A stretch of 64,000 nucleotides of DNA from Spirosomataceae bacterium TFI 002. Its GTDB lineage: Bacteria > Bacteroidota > Bacteroidia > Cytophagales > Spirosomataceae. This document shows positions 47,229 to 54,399 of the stretch, in pieces. A program made the position numbers and the translations under genes. The notes below the pieces were generated by a model, which ran no database searches, was not told the DNA's origin, and saw only the letters and a program-made list of their open reading frames with translations. Each line of letters starts with the position of its first letter. Positions within the stretch are counted from its first letter, which is position 1. Where the stretch lies: positions 496,001 to 560,000 of the forward strand of contig LT907983.1 of NCBI GenBank assembly GCA_900230115.1, read 5' to 3'.

Positions 47229-48446
47229 ATGGTTAACAAAAACAGATTATTTTTCGGAAGCTGTCTTGCACTCATCACGACAGCTTTTTCTTTTAGCATC
47301 AGAGCAGGTATTTTACCTCAACTTGGTGAAGAGTTTGGTCTTTCGGCTGAACAATTGGGTTTCATAAACTCAATGTGGTTTTTCGGATTTCCAATTGCGA
47401 TGATTGTAGGTGGTCTTATTTACCATACTGTGGGACCTAAAAAGATAATGCAGTTTGCATTTTTTGCTCATGCAGTCGGAATTTTACTTACCATTTACTC
47501 TGGTGGATATACAGGATTATTGATATCAACTTTCCTTATTGGACTTGGTAACGGATGTACCGAAGCTGCTTGTAACCCTATGATCGCTGATTCATACTCT
47601 GGTAGTGAAATGAATAAAATGTTGAACAGATTTCACATGTGGTTCCCAGGAGGAATTGTACTTGGAAGTTTGATTTCTAAATTCATGACTGATGCTGGAA
47701 TGCCATGGCAAGCTCAGATTTGGGTTATCTTAATTCCAACAATCGTATACGCTATCTTATTCTTTGGTCAAACTTTTCCAAAACCAAAAGTGGAAGGAGT
47801 TACTTCTATTGCAGAGAACTTCAAAGCAATGCTTTCTCCATTATTCCTTTTCATGTTTGCGTGTATGGCATTAACTGCAATTTCCGAGTTTGGACCACAA
47901 CAATGGGTTGGTTTAATCATGGCGAAGAGTGGTGCAAGCCCTATGCTTATCTTAGCATTAGTAACAGGCTTAATGGCTGTAGCTAGATTCTTTGGAGGTC
48001 CAGTCACCAAACTATTAGGACAAACTGGTGTATTATTGGCAGGTTCAGTATTAGCTACAATAGGAATATATTTATTCAGTACTCAAACAGGCACAAATGC
48101 ATATATAGCGGCTGTGTTCTTTGCACTTGGAGTTGCATATTTCTGGCCAACAATGATTGGTTTTGTTGCTGAGAAAGTACCATTAAGTGGTGCACTCGGA
48201 ATGTCAATTATAGGTGGTGTTGGAATGTTTTCTACTTCTATATTCCAACCTATTATTGGACGCTGGATTGACAGTGATTTAGCTGCAAAAAAAGCAGAAG
48301 GCTTTACTGGTGAGGAGTTAGATTTAGTAGCTGGGCAAGCAACCTTGTCTACCATGACTACTTTCCCTATCATCTTGATTGTTGCCTTCCTTATTCTTTT
48401 CTTTTGGCAAAAAGGGAAAGGTACATCTGCCGCGGCAGCCCATTAA
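47229..48446 (+). CDS. MFS transporter, sugar type
   Basis: A 405-aa, 12-TM major facilitator superfamily permease. The sequence GLGNGCTEAACNPMIADSYSG in TM4 and the loop after it recall FucP/nucleoside-like sugar symporters of Bacteroidota. Probably brings the substrate of the divergent oxidoreductase/isomerase genes into the cytoplasm (inference from context). Ends in a strong terminator. Confidence 0.88.
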   Translation: MVNKNRLFFGSCLALITTAFSFSIRAGILPQLGEEFGLSAEQLGFINSMWFFGFPIAMIVGGLIYHTVGPKKIMQFAFFAHAVGILLTIYSGGYTGLLISTFLIGLGNGCTEAACNPMIADSYSGSEMNKMLNRFHMWFPGGIVLGSLISKFMTDAGMPWQAQIWVILIPTIVYAILFFGQTFPKPKVEGVTSIAENFKAMLSPLFLFMFACMALTAISEFGPQQWVGLIMAKSGASPMLILALVTGLMAVARFFGGPVTKLLGQTGVLLAGSVLATIGIYLFSTQTGTNAYIAAVFFALGVAYFWPTMIGFVAEKVPLSGALGMSIIGGVGMFSTSIFQPIIGRWIDSDLAAKKAEGFTGEELDLVAGQATLSTMTTFPIILIVAFLILFFWQKGKGTSAAAAH

Positions 48447-48470
48447 AATGAAAAAATAATTCATACTTTT

Positions 48471-48508
48471 AAGAGCACTCTTTGAAAAAAGGGTGCTCTT
48501 TTATTTTG
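48471..48508 (+). terminator. Terminator of the MFS gene overlapping a -7-like box for coaX
   Basis: AAGAGCACTC pairs with GGGTGCTCTT (one G-U) around a short A-rich loop, followed by TTATTTT. The T-tract continues into TTATTTTG at 48501-48508, a near-match to TAnnTTTG placed 14 nt before the coaX ATG. Confidence 0.8.
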
Positions 48509-48522
48509 CAAAAAACAACAAT

Positions 48523-49254
48523 ATGTACGCAGCAGTCGACTTTGGAAATACTTTAGGCAAATTGGCATTCTTCCAAAATGGAGAAATGACTCAAATTGAG
48601 AAAGGTCTAACACCTGCCAAAATGATAAAAGCGTTAAAAATAGTTAAACCTGACTCTTGTATAATATGCTCCGTAACCAAAAACATCTCGGAGCTAACTG
48701 TCATTTTTGAAAGTATTCCGAATAAGATTTTTCTTTCTCAGCATACTCCAATCCCTATTGCAAATGCTTACAAAACTCCTGAAACTTTGGGCTATGATAG
48801 ACTTGCTGCAGCTGCTGGGGCTAAATTGCAGTTCCCTAACTCCGCAGTACTCATCATAGACATGGGAACAGCTATAAAGTATGATTATGTAAGCAAAGAA
48901 GGTGTTTTTGAAGGAGGAATGATAGGGCCAGGACTTAAAATGCGTTTTAAAGCTTTACATACTTTTACCAAAAAACTTCCGTTGATAGAAGCAGATAAAT
49001 TACCAGATTTAGTTGGCGGGTCGACAAAAGATTGCATCCAAAGCGGTGTCATTAATGGAATGATCGCTGAGATTAATGGTATAATCCAACGTTACAAGCA
49101 AAAAGAGGATCTTTCAATTATTATCGCAGGTGGGGATGCCCCATTCTTTGAAAGTCAGATTAATTATCCGACCTTTGCAGCACCAAATTTGGTCCTAGAG
49201 GGATTGAATCGAATTTTAGAATACAATGTTGAAAAAAATAAGCTTTTACTTTAG
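48523..49254 (+). CDS. coaX: Type III pantothenate kinase
   Basis: First step of coenzyme A synthesis, the non-feedback-inhibited CoaX type. From the ATG at 48523 the 243-aa protein starts MYAAVDFGNTLGKLAFF (phosphate-binding strand), then PETLGYDRLAAAAGA and AVLIIDMGTAIKYDYV, all CoaX hallmarks. Overlaps the next gene by 29 nt. Confidence 0.94.
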   Translation: MYAAVDFGNTLGKLAFFQNGEMTQIEKGLTPAKMIKALKIVKPDSCIICSVTKNISELTVIFESIPNKIFLSQHTPIPIANAYKTPETLGYDRLAAAAGAKLQFPNSAVLIIDMGTAIKYDYVSKEGVFEGGMIGPGLKMRFKALHTFTKKLPLIEADKLPDLVGGSTKDCIQSGVINGMIAEINGIIQRYKQKEDLSIIIAGGDAPFFESQINYPTFAAPNLVLEGLNRILEYNVEKNKLLL

Positions 49255-50521
49255 CTTCCTACTGCTAGTTGCAGTGTCTATCAAATCAAATGCACAGGGT
49301 CAAGGAAATACTCCTTATTCGATCTTTGGAATTGGCGAACTTGCCGACCCAACAGACGCACCACAAGAAATGATGGGAGGAGCTGGAAGTTCCTTTACAA
49401 ACAGTTTTTACATTAACCTTGTAAATCCTGCCCTTTTAGTAAAAAACCGTACAGTTGGAGATTTAAAATACGTAGCATGGTCAGTAGGGCTGCGAGGAAA
49501 CTATCGCAACATTGTAAAAGGAGATGAAGCTAACAGTGGTTTCGGTTATAATTTACAAAACCTTACCCTTGCATTCCCATTGAAAAGAAACTGGGCGATG
49601 GCAGTGGCCTTAAGGCCATACAGCATGGTTGACTATAGAATAAAAACCACTAGCCCTATATCAGGAAATAGCTCTGAAGAGTTTAATGTCATTAATACGT
49701 ATAATGGTGGCATCTCTAGAGTTTCTTACGTGAACAGTATTAGTCTATTTAATAACCTTTATTTAGGTATAGAAGGAAGCTATAATTTTGGAACAATTCA
49801 AAAGGATAGCATTTCTTACCTGAGCAGTAATCAAAATCAACTTACAAACTCGTTTGATTACACCTTAACAGGTGCTAGTGTAAAATTTGGAGCGGCGTAC
49901 CAACATAGCCTAAACAAAAAGTGGAAACTAAATGTAGGAGGTAGTGCAGAATTACAAGGAAAATTAAAAACTGAGGAATTAAAAACATTCGCCATCTATC
50001 AGGATGGAGGAGTTGGACCTGAGCTTCAAACTAAACCAGATACTATTTCTCTAAATAACTTTTCTGCAAATACGCCAGCCCAATTTAAAGTTGGTTTAAG
50101 CCTCGAAAGTCCTTACCATTGGGTTTTTGCTGCAGACTATGGCATTACAAAATGGAACGGGATCAAGCACATTGATAATTTGGCTGGAAACTTTATGCAA
50201 GATTCTCGCGACCTTTCATTTGGTATTGAATACCTTCCAAACTCATCTTCTACCAAATACCTAAATCAGGTTTTTTATAGAGTTGGATACAAAATGAGTA
50301 CGACTCCCTACAATATTGACGGTACTAGCGTAAAAGACAACAGAATCTCTCTTGGAATGTCTTTACCAATGGGTTTTCGAAATCCAAGTTACATGAACCT
50401 TGGTGTTGCATTTGGGCGTAGAGGTTTAAATTCTGGTAGCCTTGTTGAAGAAAATTATATTAGAATTAGCACTAGCTTTTCACTCCTGAGTCCATGGTTT
50501 ATCAAACCCAAAATCGACTAA
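49226..50521 (+). CDS. Outer membrane beta-barrel protein
   Basis: A 431-aa secreted protein: signal peptide about 1-24 (ending SNAQ), then PYSIFGIGEL and repeated amphipathic beta strands rich in Tyr, Asn and Gly ending in an aromatic-bearing C-terminus. It resembles uncharacterised FadL/OmpP1-like barrels found between coaX and lptC in Cytophagales. Function unknown. Overlaps both neighbours by 28-29 nt, so tightly coupled to them. Confidence 0.8.
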   Translation: MLKKISFYFSFLLLVAVSIKSNAQGQGNTPYSIFGIGELADPTDAPQEMMGGAGSSFTNSFYINLVNPALLVKNRTVGDLKYVAWSVGLRGNYRNIVKGDEANSGFGYNLQNLTLAFPLKRNWAMAVALRPYSMVDYRIKTTSPISGNSSEEFNVINTYNGGISRVSYVNSISLFNNLYLGIEGSYNFGTIQKDSISYLSSNQNQLTNSFDYTLTGASVKFGAAYQHSLNKKWKLNVGGSAELQGKLKTEELKTFAIYQDGGVGPELQTKPDTISLNNFSANTPAQFKVGLSLESPYHWVFAADYGITKWNGIKHIDNLAGNFMQDSRDLSFGIEYLPNSSSTKYLNQVFYRVGYKMSTTPYNIDGTSVKDNRISLGMSLPMGFRNPSYMNLGVAFGRRGLNSGSLVEENYIRISTSFSLLSPWFIKPKID

Positions 50522-51084
50522 GCGGATTCCTTCTTCTTCTACTATCTTTATTAAGTATAGGAATATACAGTTGTGAAGAGTCCACAGAAACTAAAGAAAC
50601 AATTCTTTACAATGGACCACTGATGGTAACGGAAGACCTAGTTCTTACTTACTCTGATTCTGGTCGCGTAACTATTAAACTAACTACTGCAGAACAAAAG
50701 AAGCTCCAAAACAAGGATGAGGTTTACCCTAAGGCCGTCTATGTTACTTTTTTAAACAAAGAAATTGTAGAATACAGCTCTTTAAGAGGTGACTCAGGTA
50801 GATATATTTCCTCCGAAAACAAATACATCATAAAAGGTAATGTCTTCTTCTACAATAGAGAACAGCAGCAAAGCCTATCAACAAATGAGCTTGTATGGAA
50901 ACCTACCGACAAGAAAGTTTATTGTGATGGTAAAGTAATTGTGAATACTCCCAATGACCGCTTAGAAGGTATGGGAATGGAGGCTACTCAAGACTTTTCT
51001 TCTTTCCAATTTGGTAGAGTAACTGGTGTATTTGCAGTAGATTCGTTGATTACTCAACCTCCTAAAGTAGATTCCACGGGTTAA
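50494..51084 (+). CDS. lptC: LPS export periplasmic protein LptC (lipoprotein-like)
   Basis: LptC receives LPS from LptB2FG and passes it to the periplasmic bridge. The 196-aa protein has a lipoprotein signal peptide (LLSIGIYSC, Cys at about 27), unlike the TM-anchored E. coli protein, and a beta-jellyroll with YSDSGRVTIKLTTAE and FLNKEIVEYSSLRGDSGRY, as in Bacteroidota LptC. The family is divergent, so the call rests on pattern and position after coaX and a barrel protein. Stop shares TTAA with the cytochrome gene on the other strand. Confidence 0.82.
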   Translation: MVYQTQNRLSGFLLLLLSLLSIGIYSCEESTETKETILYNGPLMVTEDLVLTYSDSGRVTIKLTTAEQKKLQNKDEVYPKAVYVTFLNKEIVEYSSLRGDSGRYISSENKYIIKGNVFFYNREQQQSLSTNELVWKPTDKKVYCDGKVIVNTPNDRLEGMGMEATQDFSSFQFGRVTGVFAVDSLITQPPKVDSTG

Positions 51085-51491
51085 TTAGCACAGCGAAGAA
51101 GTTTGTCTTTGACAGAATCTGCCGAAACAAACTTTTTCTGCCCATGAAACTCGGCGTACATCCAAGTTGTGAGCTGAGCAATATCTAAATCATATAACTT
51201 GGGATTTGCAGGCATGGCTTGATTATAACTCTTGCCATTAACTACCATCTCTCCCGAAGCACCGTTTTTAATGATACAAATGACCTTGTCTAGGTTATCA
51301 AAGTAATCAGCATCTCTTAATGGTGGATATAGGTTTTGAAGCCCATTTCCATCTTCGCCATGACAATTGCTACACTTTTGAAAATATAGCATCTCCCCAT
51401 TCACTAAGTACTTTTCGTATGTCATTTCCTCTGAATTCATGCATGAGGTTGTTAGAAAAACAGACAACACTATTAATAATTTACTTTTCAT
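51081..51491 (-). CDS. Class I c-type cytochrome lipoprotein
   Basis: A 136-aa protein with a lipobox signal peptide (FLTTSC, Cys17), one haem site CSNCH (C40, C43, H44) and a likely Met axial ligand in QAMPANPKL. Probably tethered in the periplasm and carrying electrons. It overlaps the SCO gene by 11 nt, linking it to cytochrome oxidase assembly or copper/redox chemistry. Confidence 0.93.
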   Translation of the reverse strand: MKSKLLIVLSVFLTTSCMNSEEMTYEKYLVNGEMLYFQKCSNCHGEDGNGLQNLYPPLRDADYFDNLDKVICIIKNGASGEMVVNGKSYNQAMPANPKLYDLDIAQLTTWMYAEFHGQKKFVSADSVKDKLLRCAN

Positions 51492-52146
51492 TTTCCTCTT
51501 CTTTTAACAACAACTCCATATCTCTTATTAACTGAGATACTTGCTTCTCCACAGTTCCGTCGTATTGTCCCCTAACTCGTTTTTGCTTATCTATTAACAG
51601 AAATGCTCCTGAATGTATAAAACCGCCATCTTCTATGGCTGTTGAATCTTCCATAGCACTTACCATGTAGCTTTTTTGAGCAATATTATAAATTGAGTCT
51701 TGGACACCTGTAACAAAGTTCCATTGATTTCCATGCACACCAAGAGCACTTGCATAATCGTGTAAAACTTGGATGGAATCATGAATTGGATCAATTGTGT
51801 GAGATAATAAACCTACTGCTGGGTTATCCTTGAAATGCTCATAAACCCTAAGCATCTGGCTTTTCATCACTGGGCAGATCGTAGGACAAGAGGTAAAGAA
51901 AAAATCAGAAACATAAATTTTCCCATTGTAATCTTTCTCTGTGATTTCATCGCCCTCCTGATTGATAAAAGAGAATTCAGGTATTTTATGATAAACTGTA
52001 TCTCCCATTTCATTGGCATACCTTGGCCCTAAAATCGGTAACTCCTGCTCAGTACTTGTACATGAAAAAATGCTAATATTTGCTATAATGACTAACAGTA
52101 AGGCTTTACTGCTGTAGAAGTTTTTGGGCTTTTTCTGTGTACTCAT
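51481..52146 (-). CDS. SCO1/SenC family protein
   Basis: Thioredoxin-fold copper chaperone or thiol-disulfide protein for cytochrome oxidase CuA assembly. From the ATG at 52146 the 221-aa protein has a lipobox (SIFSC), the copper motif SCPTICP and the later His in GFIHSGAFLLIDKQ. A reading from 52209 would add 21 highly basic residues inside the upstream lipoprotein gene and hide the signal peptide. Overlaps the upstream gene by 41 nt. Confidence 0.92.
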   Translation of the reverse strand: MSTQKKPKNFYSSKALLLVIIANISIFSCTSTEQELPILGPRYANEMGDTVYHKIPEFSFINQEGDEITEKDYNGKIYVSDFFFTSCPTICPVMKSQMLRVYEHFKDNPAVGLLSHTIDPIHDSIQVLHDYASALGVHGNQWNFVTGVQDSIYNIAQKSYMVSAMEDSTAIEDGGFIHSGAFLLIDKQKRVRGQYDGTVEKQVSQLIRDMELLLKEEENEK

Positions 52147-52516
52147 CTGTTTCTGCTTTAATTTTTTCAATCTCAATTTCCAACTCATCATAAAGCTTCT
52201 TTTTTTCATCTAAGTCTGTTACATCATTCATCGCGACACCAAAATTCTTCATCCAAGTGTACATGTCATCATTGGTTTTTTGAAGCTTCACGGAGGTGTC
52301 AGTGATAAGAACAGAAAGCGAATCATTATCATTCTGTGATTGTGACAAAGTTTGTAAGTTAGCCTTGATTTTATCTATTCTCATGGATTTTGGCATAACC
52401 TCATCATGCAATTTCATCAAAGTTGCCTGTTGAGTTTCTAATTCTTTTTTGAGCTCATTGTCACAAGCAGTAAGTGATATCATTAAAATTGAGAAAAGGT
52501 AAATCAGGTTTTTCAT
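52106..52516 (-). CDS. Small coiled-coil lipoprotein of unknown function
   Basis: A 136-aa protein with a lipobox signal peptide (MISLTAC, Cys18) followed by almost continuous charged helix (KKELETQQATLMKLHDEVMPK ...), likely coiled coil, ending in Lys/Gln-rich KAQKLLQQ. No catalytic motif. Upstream of and overlapping the SCO gene by 41 nt, so possibly part of the same redox unit. I do not recognise the family. Confidence 0.75.
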   Translation of the reverse strand: MKNLIYLFSILMISLTACDNELKKELETQQATLMKLHDEVMPKSMRIDKIKANLQTLSQSQNDNDSLSVLITDTSVKLQKTNDDMYTWMKNFGVAMNDVTDLDEKKKLYDELEIEIEKIKAETDEYTEKAQKLLQQ

Positions 52517-52576
52517 AACAATGGTTTTAAAGATTAATTATTAGCTTTTTTGTTCCAAACAGCTAACTTTTTAAAA

Positions 52577-54229
52577 TTAATTTTGGAGAACTTCTAATGC
52601 ACTTTTTATTGCACTTTCCGAGGGGTTTTGACCACCTATCATTTTTGCGATCTCAATTACTCTTTCATCTTCATCGAGCTTCTTAATATTACTGAAAGTT
52701 CTCTTAACTCCGTCTATTTTATATACAAAGAAGTGTGAAGTTCCTTTTCCAGCGATCTGGTGAAGGTGAGTAATAGCTGCCACTTGCATGAGAGTTGACA
52801 TCTTGCGAAGCAATGCTCCCATTTTTATAGCCACTTCACCTGAGATACCCGTATCAATTTCATCAAAAATAATAGTAGGTAAAGATTTTTTCTCAGCGAG
52901 GTAATACTTCAAGACCAGCATTAGTCTTGAAAATTCACCACCAGATGCTACTTTTTTCAATGGTTGTAATGCAATTCCCTTATTCGCTGAAAACAAGAAA
53001 CTGACCTCATCTTGTCCGGTTTCATCAAGTGGTTTATCCTCGAAACTCATATCGAAATCAGCATTTGTGATACCAAGTTCCTTAAGCAAAAGAATGACCT
53101 TTTTGTTTAAGTCTTTAACTATACCCTTTCGCTTTTTGGATAAACTTTGAGCTATTTTCTCTACTTCAATTTTTGCTTGTTCTACTCCCCTACTTAATTT
53201 TTGAAGTTTTGAATCAAAATCTAATACATCGGCAACTTTGATACTTAAGTCGTTTTGCTGCTTAAGTAATGCCTCTTCGTCTTGAACACCGTGTTTTTGC
53301 ATCAACCTGAATATTACATCCAAGCGATCCTTTAAAAATGCAATTCGCTCCTCATCTAAGGCTAAGTCTCCTTCTTTTTGCTCTACCTCATCCGCTATAT
53401 CCGACAATTCAATAAGCACTGAACTAATGCGTTCTTTAAGCGTAAGATACTCTTTGGAGACACTCACAATAGGATTGAGTGTTGCAGATGCATCCCTTAA
53501 CATTTCAATCATAGAATGTTCAGGATTATTGAACAAACTCATGAGGCTGGCAAGCCTTGTTTTTACTTCCTCAGCGTTTTCTAGGATATTTAATTCCTCT
53601 TCTGCAGCTTCCTTTTCACCAGCTTTTATGTTTGCTTCTACTAGTTCTTCCAGCAAAAAACTATTGTAGTCAAAATCTTTTTGAGAATTAACAGCTGCTT
53701 TTTTTAGCTTTTCCAGTTCGGAGCTAGCTTTTTTGAAAATATGAAATGCTTGCTTGTATTCAAAGACCTCCTCCTCGTTACCCGCAAAAGCATCAATCAT
53801 ATCTAATTGATATGCACTAGAACCCAACAGAACTGAGTCGTGCTGTGAGTGAACATCAACCAACTTACTACTTATCGCCTTCAGAATATCCAGCGTTACG
53901 GGTGTATCGTTTATAAATGCTCTTGATTTTCCATTAGGAGCAATTTCCCTTCGTATAATACAAGTATTGTCATAATCAAGATCAAACGAACCAAAGAGTT
54001 GCTTGAGATTCATTTTTTGTAAATCAAACTCTCCTTCTACTACGCACTTACTATCTGGATCAAGCAATGAATTTACATCTGCTCTGTTTCCCATGAGTAA
54101 GCCTAAAGCTCCTAAAATGATGGATTTACCTGCTCCTGTTTCACCAGTAATGATATTCAGCTCACTGTCTAAAGTGATATGCAGCTTATCTATTAAAGCA
54201 AAATTTTGAATATGGATTTTTTGGAGCAT
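52577..54229 (-). CDS. recN: DNA repair protein RecN
   Basis: SMC-like ATPase that holds double-strand break ends for recombination. The 550-aa protein has N-terminal Walker A ITGETGAGKSIILGAL, a central coiled coil (about 155-375) with a Q-loop region QHDSVLLG, and C-terminal signature SGGEFSRLML with Walker B TIIFDEIDTGISG. Length is canonical. Confidence 0.96.
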   Translation of the reverse strand: MLQKIHIQNFALIDKLHITLDSELNIITGETGAGKSIILGALGLLMGNRADVNSLLDPDSKCVVEGEFDLQKMNLKQLFGSFDLDYDNTCIIRREIAPNGKSRAFINDTPVTLDILKAISSKLVDVHSQHDSVLLGSSAYQLDMIDAFAGNEEEVFEYKQAFHIFKKASSELEKLKKAAVNSQKDFDYNSFLLEELVEANIKAGEKEAAEEELNILENAEEVKTRLASLMSLFNNPEHSMIEMLRDASATLNPIVSVSKEYLTLKERISSVLIELSDIADEVEQKEGDLALDEERIAFLKDRLDVIFRLMQKHGVQDEEALLKQQNDLSIKVADVLDFDSKLQKLSRGVEQAKIEVEKIAQSLSKKRKGIVKDLNKKVILLLKELGITNADFDMSFEDKPLDETGQDEVSFLFSANKGIALQPLKKVASGGEFSRLMLVLKYYLAEKKSLPTIIFDEIDTGISGEVAIKMGALLRKMSTLMQVAAITHLHQIAGKGTSHFFVYKIDGVKRTFSNIKKLDEDERVIEIAKMIGGQNPSESAIKSALEVLQN

Positions 54230-54250
54230 CTAGTACTTATAGTTCGCTGG

Positions 54251-54280
54251 CAAAAATACAACGCCTTGAGGTGTAGGCAA
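54251..54280 (-). promoter_or_regulatory. Complete -33/-7 promoter of recN
   Basis: Minus strand TTG (54280-54278), a spacer of exactly 19 nt, and TATTTTTG (54258-54251): the best full match in the window to the Bacteroidota TTG-N19-TAnnTTTG promoter. Predicted leader about 17 nt. No LexA-like palindrome is apparent. Confidence 0.7.
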
Positions 54281-54312
54281 AGGAAAGAAGAAGTATTTAT
54301 TGATAGAGGTGC

Positions 54313-54353
54313 TAAAAAACAAAAATCGGCGAAGAAAAGCATCCTCGCCGATT
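54313..54353 (-). terminator. Terminator after the PorE-like gene
   Basis: Minus strand stem AATCGGCGA/TCGCCGATT around a 12-nt purine/pyrimidine loop, followed by TTTGTTTTTT. It lies downstream of the stop at 54400. Confidence 0.8.
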
Positions 54354-54399
54354 CGAATCAATAAACCTTAACCCTAAACTATGAAAAAAAATATCTTAT

